Shown: one piece after another, positions 26,733 through 35,987 of the stretch | How positions within the stretch are numbered: the first letter of the stretch is position 1 | Layout of the letters: each line of letters begins with the position of its first letter | NCBI RefSeq assembly: GCF_963662805.1 | Contig: NZ_OY759873.1 | Coordinates: 92,385 to 156,384 of the forward strand | Source: an uncultured Cohaesibacter sp. | GTDB taxonomy: Bacteria > Pseudomonadota > Alphaproteobacteria > Rhizobiales > Cohaesibacteraceae | Reading direction: 5' to 3' | DNA length: 64,000 nucleotides | Made by a program: the position numbers and the translations under genes | Notes under the pieces: generated by a model | What the model saw: the letters and a program-made list of their open reading frames with translations, nothing else | The model's database searches: none | What the model was told of the DNA's origin: nothing

Positions 26733-27173
26733 GATGAACGTCTCGTTCGTTGGAGGACATGGGACAACGAAACATGCAGCGGTCAGGCGCACTTCCCTGT
26801 CTGAGGGAACCGACGGCGCCGTGCGTTGTGGCCGGGCCGGTGGTGCGTTGGGCTCAGAAGACCGCTGCGAACCTAGTTCATCAAACTCTTCCCTATCTGG
26901 AACAACAAATTCTTTGAGGCGAGCTTAGCAGTCATCAGAACTTGCGCAATCGCCTGCTGCCCGACGTGGCGCTTTTGCTCGCCTCGCGTGGCATAGCAGC
27001 AACAAGCGCTTCGTTTCTCCAGCTCAACGCCCCTTCATTGAGAACAATTCAAGGAAAGTAATGGAATAACTTCGCCATTTTGTTCGTTAACTGTCTTTGC
27101 CATATTGAGCCCACAACAAGACAAACCAGCGCCGACCCGCACATCGGCATCAGGACAAAGCCAGGATAAACCA
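26733..27173. other. divergent intergenic region
   Basis: 441 bases between the leftward acetyltransferase and the rightward SnoaL-like gene. No gene is supported. A TTGA-N7-TCAA dyad (around 27040) could be an operator, but it is short and I give it little weight. Confidence 0.5.
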
Positions 27174-27743
27174 ATGAAATCTCTTCTCAAAGCAATGCTT
27201 TCCTCCATCGCGCTGATCTCGATCAGCTTTGGCTCCGCTCAGGCCGCAGATGACAAGTCTCCCGTTCCCCAAGCTCTGAAGGAACTGGCCCAGTATCAGG
27301 CGCAGGAAGCCCTCGTCGCCGAGCGGCTTGCGACCTTCGACACGCTCGATTTTGAAGTCTTCTCCGGTCAGCAGTGGGTTCGCCTGCATGAAAGCCACGC
27401 CGATGAAATCGTCGTGCATTGGCCGGATGGCCGTGCCGTCAAGGGCCTTGATCAGCATATCGACGATCTGAAGGCCTTCTTCGTCTTTGCCCCCGACACC
27501 AAAATCGACATGCATCCGATCCGCATCGGTCAGGGCGAATGGACCGGGGTCGTGGGCGAGATTGGCGGCACCTTCACCGAGCCGATGCCGATTGGTGAAG
27601 GCAAGTTCATCCAGCCGACCGGCAAAGCCTACAAGCTGACCATGGCCACCATCGGTCACTGGACCAAGGATGGGGTGATGGACGAGGAATATCTGTTCTG
27701 GGACAACAATGCCTTCTACAAGCAGATCGGCCTGATTGATTGA
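27174..27743 (+). CDS. secreted SnoaL-like / ester cyclase family protein
   Basis: 189 residues from the ATG at 27174, preceded by AGGATA. It has a Sec signal peptide (MKSLLKAMLSSIALISISFG, cleavage after AQA) and then a cystatin-like alpha+beta domain typical of SnoaL-like proteins: WVRLHESHADEIVVHWPDG, VKGLDQHIDDLKAFFVFAPD, and a C-terminal MDEEYLFWDNNAFYKQIGL. Members bind or transform small hydrophobic molecules, but many have no assigned reaction; this one acts in the periplasm. It converges on yidC across a bidirectional terminator. Confidence 0.8.
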   Translation: MKSLLKAMLSSIALISISFGSAQAADDKSPVPQALKELAQYQAQEALVAERLATFDTLDFEVFSGQQWVRLHESHADEIVVHWPDGRAVKGLDQHIDDLKAFFVFAPDTKIDMHPIRIGQGEWTGVVGEIGGTFTEPMPIGEGKFIQPTGKAYKLTMATIGHWTKDGVMDEEYLFWDNNAFYKQIGLID

Positions 27744-27766
27744 GATCGGGTTCTGCCTTGCGACAC

Positions 27767-27797
27767 AAAAAAGGGCAGCCAAACGGCTGCCCTTTTG
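27767..27797. terminator. bidirectional terminator between the SnoaL-like gene and yidC
   Basis: AAAAGGGCAGCC (27769-27780) and GGCTGCCCTTTT (27785-27796) form a perfect 12-bp stem with an AAAC loop and T-runs on both strands. Confidence 0.93.
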
Positions 27798-27821
27798 CAC
27801 ATTCTGGCTTCTGCAAGATCG

Positions 27822-29639
27822 TCAACTGACCGATTTCTTGCGAGAGAAGGTGTCCTTGATATTCTTGAATATCTCCACCTTGGCGCCGTGACGCTTCATG
27901 ATCATGGCCTGCTGGAGAATGGACAGGGAGTTGTTCCATGCCCAGTAGATCACCAGACCGGCCGGGAAGGTCGCCAGCATGAAAGTGAACAGGATCGGCA
28001 TCCAGTTGAAGATCATCTGCTGGGTCGGATCGGGGGGTGCAGGGTTGAGTTTCATCTGCACGAACATGGTCACACCCATGATCAGCGGCCAGATACCAAG
28101 CATCAGGAAGTGCGGCGTATCCCATGGAACAAGACCGAACAGCGTGAAGATGTTGGTCGGGTCTGGCGCGGACAGGTCCTGAATCCAGCCAAAGAACGGC
28201 GCATGGCGCATTTCGATGGTGATGTAGAGCACCTTGTAGAGAGAAAAGAAGACCGGGATCTGGATGACGATCGGCAGACAGCCAGCCAGCGGGTTGATCT
28301 TCTCTTCCTGATAGAGCTTCATCGTCGCCTGCTGCTGAGCCTGACGATCATCGCCATATTGCTTCTTGATCTCTTCCATCTTCGGCTGCAACAGCTTCAT
28401 CTTGGACATCGAAGCATAGGACTTGTTGGCCAGCGGGAAGAAGATCGCCTTGACGATGACGGTGATCAGCAGGATGGCGATACCGAAGTTACCGACGAGA
28501 CCGTAAAGGAAGTCGATGGCGGCGAACATCGGTTTGGTGATGAAGTAGAACCAGCCCCAGTCGATCATCAGATCGAAGTTGAGGGCCTTGGTCTCTTCTT
28601 CGACCTGATTGATGGTCGAGACTTCCTTGGCACCGGCAAACAGCGAGGTCTTGTAAGTCGCGGTGGAGCCAGCGGCAACGCTGACCGGATCACCCAGATA
28701 GTCGGACTGGAAGGCCGGTTTGCCAGCCACTTCGGAATAGCGGAAAGTCGGCTGGAAGGGCTGGCCCTGCGTCGGGATGACCGCGGTTGCCCAATATTTG
28801 TCGGTGATGCCAACCCAGCCAGCGTTCGACTTGGCGGGCTGCTCGACCTTGTTCTCGATCAGATCCTTGTAGTCCACTTCCTGCAGGCCCGCGTCACCGG
28901 CAACGCCGATCAGACCTTCGTGCAGAATGTAGAGGCCGGAGGTCTTGGGTTGGCCATGGCGGGAAATGAGACCGTAGGGATAAAGCGCCAGAGCCGTGTC
29001 GGTGTTGTTGGCAACGCTCTGCTCGATCGAGAACAGATAGTTTTTATCCACAGAGATGGTGCGCGTGAAGGCGAGCCCGGCGCCATTGTCCCAGGTGAGC
29101 ACCAACGGAGTGTCGATGGTCAGCTTGGAGCCTTCGGGCGCGGACCAGATGGTTCCGGCGCTTGGCAGGGCGGCCTGACCTGTACCGTCAACCCAGCCGA
29201 ATTCGGCATAATAGGGATTGGCCGTGCCGGACGGAGAGAGAAGCACGATCGTCGGGCTGTTCTCGTCAAGGGTCTCACGATAGTCCTTGAGATGCAGGTC
29301 GTCGATGCGGGCTCCGGTCAGGTTGATCGATCCGGACAGACGCGGCGTATCTATGTCGATGCGCGCAGACTGGGCCAGAACCGCGTCCGTGCTCGGCGGC
29401 ACGACACCAGGCGTCACGGCGCCGGGAACAACTGCCGTTCCGTTGGTCGCCTGAGGGGCGGTATCAGAAGGGGTTTCCTGCTGGGTGTTCTGGGCCTGTT
29501 TCGCGGCTTCCTGCGCAGCGAGTTCCTCCTGCCGAGCCTTTTCTGCCTCCATCTGCGGACCGGCGACAAAATATTGCCAACCGAACAAAACGATGAATGA
29601 CAGGGCTATGGCGAGGAAGAGGTTGCGATTATTTTCCAT
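27822..29639 (-). CDS. yidC: membrane protein insertase YidC/Oxa1
   Basis: Inserts and folds inner-membrane proteins, alone or with SecYEG. The 605 residues have the Gram-negative layout: an N-terminal helix (NNRNLFLAIALSFIVLFGWQ), a large periplasmic domain (about 60-360), then the conserved five-helix core with GWFYFITKPMFAAIDFLYG, the hydrophilic-groove hairpin KLLQPKMEEIKKQYGDD, and the last helices near MLATFPAGLVIYWAWNN. It lies downstream of rnpA and rpmH on the same strand. The 365 bases between rnpA and yidC contain no recognisable yidD. Confidence 0.97.
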   Translation of the reverse strand: MENNRNLFLAIALSFIVLFGWQYFVAGPQMEAEKARQEELAAQEAAKQAQNTQQETPSDTAPQATNGTAVVPGAVTPGVVPPSTDAVLAQSARIDIDTPRLSGSINLTGARIDDLHLKDYRETLDENSPTIVLLSPSGTANPYYAEFGWVDGTGQAALPSAGTIWSAPEGSKLTIDTPLVLTWDNGAGLAFTRTISVDKNYLFSIEQSVANNTDTALALYPYGLISRHGQPKTSGLYILHEGLIGVAGDAGLQEVDYKDLIENKVEQPAKSNAGWVGITDKYWATAVIPTQGQPFQPTFRYSEVAGKPAFQSDYLGDPVSVAAGSTATYKTSLFAGAKEVSTINQVEEETKALNFDLMIDWGWFYFITKPMFAAIDFLYGLVGNFGIAILLITVIVKAIFFPLANKSYASMSKMKLLQPKMEEIKKQYGDDRQAQQQATMKLYQEEKINPLAGCLPIVIQIPVFFSLYKVLYITIEMRHAPFFGWIQDLSAPDPTNIFTLFGLVPWDTPHFLMLGIWPLIMGVTMFVQMKLNPAPPDPTQQMIFNWMPILFTFMLATFPAGLVIYWAWNNSLSILQQAMIMKRHGAKVEIFKNIKDTFSRKKSVS

Positions 29640-30004
29640 CGACTTTCTTCATCCCGTTTGAAAGCGCGACCTGAAGTCTTTGGTCAGGCCACATTTGCGA
29701 TTTGCTCGAACCCTGATGCGCCCCACCCGGTGGCTTTCAACCGGGCTTTGCCGCGTCTGGAGGCCACCCAACAGATGAATGCTGCGGGGCCAATCCGGCA
29801 GATCATTTCCACGTTGCACTTGGTCACGAAGAAGAGTGACGTCAAGTGCAGCAATTCCAGCTGGTCCGGTACCGATCTTGCGGTTCAATGCAGGCCAGAC
29901 AGTCAAGCGCATGTCCCGGTTTTTATCCCGATCCCATTAATGGCCCCTTTATTGGTCTAACGTGTGGCCGAAATCAATGGGTTTTTTGTGTTTCCGCCAT
30001 TTGG
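29640..30004. other. gap between rnpA and yidC
   Basis: 365 bases where many proteobacteria carry yidD. I translated all minus-strand frames and found no YidD Cys signature; one frame ends WGASGFEQIA, only loosely like the YidD end GGSGFDPVP. No other gene or RNA is evident. Confidence 0.5.
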
Positions 30005-30400
30005 TCAGGTCCCGGATTTGCGACTCGTTTGCCGCCGATCCCGTCCGGGTTTGCGGTCGGGAAGGAATTTGCCAGCCTTCGCATCGCGCAAACTCCCCCT
30101 GAAATCGGCCGTCATGGCGTCAAAGGGCAAATGCAGTGCGCCGGTGCGTCCGATCAGCACATAGTCCCAACCGGATTGCATATGCTCCGGTCCGTGGAGG
30201 CGTGCGAGTTCACGCAGGCGGCGCTTGATGCGGTTGCGCACCACGGCATTGCCGACTTTCTTGGTCACGGTGAAGCCGACGCGGGGCGGGGCGTTGTCTT
30301 CCGGGCTTCGACGGTAGGCCTGAAGCACAAAACCGCGACGAGAGAGTCTCCCCCCTTTGGCCGCGGTCAGAAATTCGCTGCGCTTTTTCAATCGAAGCAT
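30005..30400 (-). CDS. rnpA: ribonuclease P protein component
   Basis: Protein subunit of RNase P, which matures the 5' ends of tRNAs. 131 residues, with the RNR signature VTKKVGNAVVRNRIKRRLRE and a basic N-terminus (MLRLKKRSEFLTAAKGGRLS). GGAG lies 6 bases upstream of the ATG at 30400; a TTG five codons earlier is less likely. It follows rpmH on the same strand with a hairpin between them, the classic rpmH-rnpA arrangement. The tail (DRKPGRDRRQTSRKSGT) is rich in basic residues. Confidence 0.94.
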   Translation of the reverse strand: MLRLKKRSEFLTAAKGGRLSRRGFVLQAYRRSPEDNAPPRVGFTVTKKVGNAVVRNRIKRRLRELARLHGPEHMQSGWDYVLIGRTGALHLPFDAMTADFRGSLRDAKAGKFLPDRKPGRDRRQTSRKSGT

Positions 30401-30485
30401 CAATGTCTCCGTCAAGCGCGGATCGTGAGCCGGAAAGGGTCCACCGGCAACAGCCGGTCGTCAATCCATTCAGGCCCAGACATGC

Positions 30486-30530
30486 AAAACCGCCAGATTT
30501 GACGCACGAGACGCAAAGTCTGACGGTTTT
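30486..30530 (-). terminator. attenuator-like hairpin between rpmH and rnpA
   Basis: AAAACCGcCAGA (30486-30497) pairs with TCTGaCGGTTTT (30519-30530), one internal mismatch, ending in TTTT on the minus strand. It may lower rnpA expression relative to rpmH. Confidence 0.5.
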
Positions 30531-30542
30531 TGTTGCTTTGCC

Positions 30543-30677
30543 TTAGGCAGACAGACGCTTGCGTCCCTTTGCCCGGCGGCGCGCCAGTACCTGACGGCCA
30601 TTTTTAGTTGCCATACGCGCCCGGAAGCCGTGGCGACGCTTGCGCACCAGTCGGCTTGGCTGATAAGTCCGTTTCAT
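30543..30677 (-). CDS. rpmH: 50S ribosomal protein L34
   Basis: 44 residues, starting MKRTYQPSRLVRKRRHGF and ending RRRAKGRKRLSA, the invariant length and sequence pattern of L34, a small very basic protein of the large subunit. The ATG is at 30675-30677 and the TAA at 30543-30545. It heads rpmH-rnpA-(gap)-yidC. Its promoter should lie in the 471-base region to the right. Confidence 0.97.
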   Translation of the reverse strand: MKRTYQPSRLVRKRRHGFRARMATKNGRQVLARRRAKGRKRLSA

Positions 30678-31148
30678 GGGCTTCTACCGCTTTCGCGGCC
30701 CCTATTCTTGATTTTTTCAAATCCCATCAGGGTGGGTCAAAAAAAACGCCTCCAGAGAGACGCCGACCGCGAACCTGATACACTTGGCTCGGCTTATATG
30801 GTGATGCGGCCTCTGAGTCAATCAGGCTGGCGGAAAAAAGCCGCTTTTGCAACACACTCCCCCGTGAATTGTTGAAGAGACCCTGTCTGGAAGGCGATTG
30901 ACGCGTGCAACGTGTCGCTGTCACTTCGTCGTGAGAGCGGCTCGCGTGCGGATCAAATGACGGTGAGAGGCATCACAAGCACCGATTTTAGCGATATATA
31001 GGATGCAAGTGCTCGCTTCTCTTGTCTTACGCGGAAATACTCGCGTTCCGCTTTCGGAACATTGGCAGATTGGCGGGCGCGACGAAAGACCTAACAGAAA
31101 CGATACAGCTTTGCCTGTATTCTTGCTTCAGGAGCAGCTTGTCAGCCC
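30678..31148. other. intergenic region upstream of rpmH
   Basis: 471 bases between two divergent genes, holding the promoters of rpmH and of the VTT membrane gene. No coding frame, terminator or RNA could be supported. dnaA, which neighbours rpmH in many bacteria, is not here. Confidence 0.5.
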
Positions 31149-31952
31149 ATGGCGGAACAGATGATACAGACCGGACGTGACCAAGAGCAGTCTGCCTCCC
31201 CAATCAGACGATGGGGGCCTGTCGGCCTGATTCTGCTGCTGATGGGCGTTGGCTACCTTCAGGGTTGGCACCAGTATCTCACCCTCGACGCGCTGGTCAC
31301 CCACCGGTCCATGCTGGCCGATCTGGTCACCGAGCATTATGGCTTCGCCCTTTTGGGCTATGTCACGATTTATGTTGCTGCCGTTGCCCTGTCCTTTCCG
31401 GGGGCGTCCTTCATCACCATCGCCGGGGGCCTGCTGTTCGGCTGGATGGTCGGGGGCCTCCTCACCGTGGTATCGGCTACGCTCGGCGCTACGCTGATCT
31501 TTCTGGCGGCGCGATCGGTTTTCGGCACGTCCTTGCGTGAACGAGCAACCGGCTTCGTGCATCGCTTTGCAGAAGGGTTTCGCCAGGATGCCTTCAACTA
31601 TCTCCTGTTCCTGCGCCTTGTTCCGGTCTTTCCCTTCTGGCTGATCAACATTGCCCCTGCCCTGTTCGGGGTCCGGCTGGGCACCTACGTCTCCGCCACG
31701 CTCATCGGGATCCTACCCGGAACCTTCGCCTATGCCTTTATCGGGGCCGGGTTCGACAGTGTGATCGAGGCGCAGAAAGCCGCCAATCCGGCTTGTGACG
31801 CTGATCCGGCCTGTTCCCTGAGCTTTGATCCGGGCGCCCTGATCACCGGCGAGCTGATCGCCGCCTTCGTCGCCCTTGGCGTTGTCGCCCTGATCCCGCC
31901 GGTGCTGAAGGCAATCCGGCGCAGACGGCCCTCGCCATCAACGCGCGACTGA
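31149..31952 (+). CDS. TVP38/TMEM64 (VTT domain) membrane protein
   Basis: 267 residues with an N-terminal helix (about 22-42) and a VTT/SNARE-associated core: ALSFPGASFITIAGGLLFGW, then YLLFLRLVPVFPFWLINIAP with the conserved Arg-Leu-Pro, and further helices at about 175-195 and 235-255. Bacterial VTT proteins act in inner-membrane lipid or solute transport; related eukaryotic proteins are lipid scramblases. The next gene (32146) encodes a flavin disulfide reductase in the same direction, 193 bases on. This pairing recurs in bacteria and suggests a shared but poorly known role. Confidence 0.87.
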   Translation: MAEQMIQTGRDQEQSASPIRRWGPVGLILLLMGVGYLQGWHQYLTLDALVTHRSMLADLVTEHYGFALLGYVTIYVAAVALSFPGASFITIAGGLLFGWMVGGLLTVVSATLGATLIFLAARSVFGTSLRERATGFVHRFAEGFRQDAFNYLLFLRLVPVFPFWLINIAPALFGVRLGTYVSATLIGILPGTFAYAFIGAGFDSVIEAQKAANPACDADPACSLSFDPGALITGELIAAFVALGVVALIPPVLKAIRRRRPSPSTRD

Positions 31953-32145
31953 GCGAAAGCCAATCCCGACACCACCCATTCAAGACCGAGTGCCATGAGC
32001 CGCCGTTCCTTGACGATTTTGCGCTTCAGGCTTGGCAAATGCTCGGGTTTTGTATGAAGTAAGTAGAAAGCTCTTGAACCGATCGCCAAAATGGCCTCAA
32101 ACATTAAGAGTTGCAAGCGAGGCGACGCGCCTTTGAGGATGAGTT

Positions 32146-33615
32146 ATGACCGAAACAGTGACGACCGATATTTGTGTGATCGGGGCTGGCTCCGGCGGTT
32201 TGACCGTCGCGGCAGCTGCGGCTGCATTTGGGCAGAGTGTCGTGTTGCTCGAGAAGGGTAAGATGGGGGGCGACTGCCTCAACTATGGCTGTGTACCATC
32301 CAAGGCCATGATCGCTGCGGCCAAACATGCCCAGTCCATGCGCACCGCGCACCCATTCGGCATCAGTTCGGTCGAGCCGCGCGTCGATTATCAGGCGGTA
32401 CACGATCACATCCACTCGGTCATCTCTGCCATTGAGCCAAACGATTCGGTTGAACGCTTCGAGGGGCTCGGTGTCCGCGTCATCCAGCAGGCCGGCTCCT
32501 TCAAGGACGCCAAGACCGTGGTCACGGCGGACGGGGAAATCGAGATTACGGCCCGGCATTTCGTGATCGCGACAGGTTCATCCCCCGCGCCTCTGCCCAT
32601 CGAGCGGCTTCAGGATGTCAACTATCTGACGAACGAGACCTTTTTCTCTCTCACCGAGCGTCCGGACAAGCTGGTGATCATTGGTAGCGGGCCAATCGGA
32701 ATGGAAATGGCGCAGGCACAACGCCGCCTTGGTGCCCAGGTGACGGTGCTCGAAGCCTTCTCGGCCCTCTCCAAGGATGATCCGGAGCTGACCGCGGTCG
32801 TCACCGACCAGCTGCGCAAAGAGGGCGTGGTGATTCGCGAGGGCGTTCAGATTGCCCGTATCAGCTTTGCCCTCAACGAAGTGATCCACCCTTATGGTGC
32901 GCGCGTCTATCTCAAGGTGTTTGACGAAAATGGCGAAGCCACGGGGGAAGAGGAGCTGATCGAGGCAACTCATCTGCTGATCGCGGCCGGGCGACGCCCA
33001 AATGTCGAGGGTCTGGGGCTCGAGAATGCCGGGATCAAATATGACGAGCGCGGCATCAGCGTCAAATCGACCATGAAGACGACCAACCGCCGCGTCTATG
33101 CCATCGGCGATGTGACGGGCGGGCTCCAGTTCACCCATGTTGCCGGCTATCACGCCGGGCTTGTGGTGCGCTCGATGCTGTTCCGCCTCAATGCCAAGCA
33201 GGAAACCAGCATCATCCCGTGGGTGACCTATACCGATCCGGAACTGGCCCATGTCGGCCTTTCGGAAGACGAGGTTCGCGGCAAATACAAGGACTTCCAG
33301 ATCCTGCGCTGGCCCTACAGCGAGAATGACCGGGCTCAGGCGGAGCGTAAGACGCAAGGACTGATCAAGGTGCTCGTCGACAAGCGTGGTGTTGTTCTGG
33401 GCGCCTCGGTGGTTGGCGCCAATGCTGGCGAAATCATCAACATGTGGGCATTGATCGTTTCCCAGAGGATGAACATCAAGGACGTCACGGGCTATGTTTC
33501 GCCCTATCCGACCTTCTCGGAGATCGGACGCAGGGCGGCCATCAGCTATTATGGTGATCTGCCGAAGAAAGGCTTCATTCGGCGGGCGATTTCCTTCTTC
33601 AAGTTCTTCGGATAG
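32146..33615 (+). CDS. dihydrolipoamide-dehydrogenase-like / mercuric-reductase-like flavoprotein
   Basis: 489 residues of the class I pyridine nucleotide-disulfide reductase family. FAD site: ICVIGAGSGGLTVAAAAAAF; redox-active disulfide: GGDCLNYGCVPSKAMI; NAD(P) site: LVIIGSGPIGMEMAQAQRRL; second FAD motif: RRVYAIGDVTGG. Near the end PYPTFSEIGRR has Tyr where lipoamide dehydrogenases have the catalytic His (HPTxSE), so it is not a standard lipoamide dehydrogenase. There is no N-terminal metal-binding domain and no terminal Cys pair, so mercury reduction is also unlikely. A GAGGATGAG precedes the ATG. Confidence 0.87.
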   Translation: MTETVTTDICVIGAGSGGLTVAAAAAAFGQSVVLLEKGKMGGDCLNYGCVPSKAMIAAAKHAQSMRTAHPFGISSVEPRVDYQAVHDHIHSVISAIEPNDSVERFEGLGVRVIQQAGSFKDAKTVVTADGEIEITARHFVIATGSSPAPLPIERLQDVNYLTNETFFSLTERPDKLVIIGSGPIGMEMAQAQRRLGAQVTVLEAFSALSKDDPELTAVVTDQLRKEGVVIREGVQIARISFALNEVIHPYGARVYLKVFDENGEATGEEELIEATHLLIAAGRRPNVEGLGLENAGIKYDERGISVKSTMKTTNRRVYAIGDVTGGLQFTHVAGYHAGLVVRSMLFRLNAKQETSIIPWVTYTDPELAHVGLSEDEVRGKYKDFQILRWPYSENDRAQAERKTQGLIKVLVDKRGVVLGASVVGANAGEIINMWALIVSQRMNIKDVTGYVSPYPTFSEIGRRAAISYYGDLPKKGFIRRAISFFKFFG

Positions 33616-33840
33616 GTGCTCTGCTCGTCGAGCCGGATGTCACATAGATACCATGGCCAAAAGCCCTTCCTCTGTCGTGCAGGCTGTTCTGGTCATCGCT
33701 GATGTGCTAAAGGAGCGCTATCTAAAGACACGCGCTGCACGGCCCAGCCTGAGCAGCTGCATGGCTCTGCCGAGAGGCTTCGAAGGTGATGAAATCACAA
33801 CTCGAATCAGGAAAAGAGCCAATCGTTTCGAGGCCGAACC

Positions 33841-34269
33841 ATGTCTGATCGCATTTTCGTCAAAGACACCATCAGTCTGGACCCGGAAGAGCTGCAAGAG
33901 CGCTTCATTCGGGCGTCAGGACCAGGCGGGCAGAATGTCAACAAGGTCTCGACCGCAGTGGAGCTGCGGTTCGATGTCGACAATTCGCCGTCTCTACCCG
34001 GCTATGTGAAGGGCAATCTCAAACGTCAGGCAGCCCATCTGATGACGCAGGAGGGCACGCTGGTGATGCAGGTCCAGACCCACCGAACACAGGCGCGGAA
34101 CCGGGAAGAAGCCGTTGAGCGGCTGGTTGCCCTGATCGCAGCGGCCATGTACCGGCCTAAGAAGCGGATTGCCACCAAACCGACCCGGGCCAGCAAGAAA
34201 CGGCGCATGGATTCCAAGAGCAAACACGGTGCCCTCAAGAAACTGAGATCCTCGAAAAGCTTCGATTGA
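33841..34269 (+). CDS. arfB: alternative ribosome-rescue factor ArfB (YaeJ family)
   Basis: Peptidyl-tRNA hydrolase that frees ribosomes stalled without a stop codon. 142 residues: one release-factor domain with the catalytic GGQ (RASGPGGQNVNKVSTAVELR), then a linker and a basic C-terminal tail (KPTRASKKRRMDSKSKHGAL) that in ArfB enters the empty mRNA channel. It lacks codon-recognition domains. The frame ends 9 bases before the converging comM gene. The ATG at 33841 is the only start that fits the family. Confidence 0.94.
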   Translation: MSDRIFVKDTISLDPEELQERFIRASGPGGQNVNKVSTAVELRFDVDNSPSLPGYVKGNLKRQAAHLMTQEGTLVMQVQTHRTQARNREEAVERLVALIAAAMYRPKKRIATKPTRASKKRRMDSKSKHGALKKLRSSKSFD

Positions 34270-34278
34270 TCGGCTCTC

Positions 34279-35805
34279 TCACATGACAAGAGAGGTTGCC
34301 GCAAGGCGATAGCTGAGCGCTTCGGCCATTTCCGCCTTGCCCGGCTGGGCCTTGCCTGCCAGATCGGCAAGGGTGCGGGCCACTTTCAAGATACGATGAT
34401 AGCCGCGAGCGGTGAGTGCCATGCTATCTGCGGCCTGGGCGAGGAGCCGTCGCGCGTCGCCCTTCGGCTGACAAACCTCCTCAATCGTGCTCGGCGGGCA
34501 CTGGGCGTTGACCATGTGAGGGCCAAGCCCCAGCGCGTGATAACGCTCTTTCTGCAGGAAACGGGCCTGCATGACGCGATTGGCCACCTCGGCCGAGCCT
34601 TCCCGCGCGGGTGGCAGCATCAGATCCGAGGCCGAGACGGCGGGCACCTCGATGCGGATATCGACGCGATCAATCAGTGGGCCAGAGATTCGGGCCTGAT
34701 AGTCCGAGACACAGCGCGGGCCGCGCTTGCAACTGTAGCCCGGCTCGCCCGCCCGTCCGCAACGGCAGGGATTCATGGCGGCAATCAACTGGAACCGAGC
34801 GGGATAGGTGACCCGGTGATTGGCGCGGGAAATAACCGCCTCGCCGCTTTCAATCGGCTGGCGCAGGCTGTCTAGCACTTGCGGCGAGAATTCGGGCAAT
34901 TCATCGAGAAACAGGATGCCATTGTGCGACAGCGCGACCTCTCCCGGTTTGGCCCTGAGACCGCCACCGACCATAGCCGCCATGGAGGCGGAATGATGGG
35001 GAGCACGAAAGGGGCGCGCGGCTGACAATTGTCCCTGCGGCAACAGCCCGGCGATGGAATGGATCATCGAGACATCGAGCAGTTCGGAGGGTGTGAGCGG
35101 CGGCAGGATGGTGGGAAGGCGCGAGGCGAGCATGCTCTTGCCCGAACCGGGCGGGCCGACCATGAGCATGTTATGCCCACCAGCAGCCGTAACCTCAAGC
35201 GCCCGCTTGGCCAGTTCCTGTCCCTTGATGTCCTTGAGATCGACGATCTGGCTGGCCTCGTTGCGGATCGAGGCGCGCGGTCTTGAGAGAACCTGACTGC
35301 CCTTGAAGTGATTGGCGAGCGCGATGAGGCTCTCGGGCGAGAGAATGGTCATGTCAGGATCGGCCCAAGCCGCCTCGGCCCCACAGTCTGCGGGACAAAT
35401 GAGGCCTCGATCCTCGGCATTGGCCGCCATGGCAGCGGGCAGGGCGCCCACCACATGGGCAAGACGGCCATCGAGCGCCAACTCGCCCAGAACCGTATAG
35501 TGATCAAGCGCATCGGCAGGTATCGCGCCAATCGCTGCCATCAAACCGAGGGCAATCGGCAGATCAAAATGGCTGCCTTCCTTGGGCAGATCGGCAGGGG
35601 CCAGATTGACGGTGATGCGTTTGGGAGGCAGGGATAGCCCGGAAGCGGTGAGGGCAGCGCGGACACGCTCGCGGCTCTCGGCAACCGCCTTGTCGGGTAG
35701 CCCCACCAGTGTGAAGGCAGGAAGGCCGGAGGCCACCTGAACCTGAACATCCACTGGAACGGCCGCGATACCCTGAAAGGAAACTGTTCTCACATGCGCG
35801 ACCAT
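34279..35805 (-). CDS. comM: YifB/ComM family Mg-chelatase-like AAA+ ATPase
   Basis: 508 residues. A Lon-like N-terminal domain (about 1-170) precedes an AAA+ module with Walker A VGPPGSGKSMLASRL, Walker B GILFLDELPEF and the MCM-like C-terminal part. A zinc-like cluster occurs in NPCRCGRAGEPGYSCKRGPR. ComM of Haemophilus and Vibrio is a hexameric branch-migration helicase used in natural transformation; whether this organism is transformable is unknown. It converges on arfB and is divergent from ogt. Confidence 0.93.
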   Translation of the reverse strand: MVAHVRTVSFQGIAAVPVDVQVQVASGLPAFTLVGLPDKAVAESRERVRAALTASGLSLPPKRITVNLAPADLPKEGSHFDLPIALGLMAAIGAIPADALDHYTVLGELALDGRLAHVVGALPAAMAANAEDRGLICPADCGAEAAWADPDMTILSPESLIALANHFKGSQVLSRPRASIRNEASQIVDLKDIKGQELAKRALEVTAAGGHNMLMVGPPGSGKSMLASRLPTILPPLTPSELLDVSMIHSIAGLLPQGQLSAARPFRAPHHSASMAAMVGGGLRAKPGEVALSHNGILFLDELPEFSPQVLDSLRQPIESGEAVISRANHRVTYPARFQLIAAMNPCRCGRAGEPGYSCKRGPRCVSDYQARISGPLIDRVDIRIEVPAVSASDLMLPPAREGSAEVANRVMQARFLQKERYHALGLGPHMVNAQCPPSTIEEVCQPKGDARRLLAQAADSMALTARGYHRILKVARTLADLAGKAQPGKAEMAEALSYRLAATSLVM

Positions 35806-35987
35806 AAGGGGCTCACTCTTTCCTACTTTTGCAAAACTATCTCTGGCTGATAATTCAATTTCAACAACCTTACGATGCTATGAGTTGCAGAGCAAAAACA
35901 CAAAGAGAACATATTCATATTCTTGCACAAGCGAATCGCCTAGACTGCCTTGGTCATCGGGGAAGCTGTCCCGACAGAGGAATTGAG

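Noticed and set aside
29044..29052. TTATCCACA, a perfect DnaA box
   Set aside because: It lies inside yidC coding sequence with no other origin-like features; probably chance.
27795..29600. A 601-codon open frame antisense to yidC
   Set aside because: Composition is a mirror of yidC; no signal or ribosome site.
33653..33840. ATG-started frame before arfB (MAKSPSSVVQAVLVIADVLK)
   Set aside because: No ribosome site and it runs into arfB in another frame; no family recognised.
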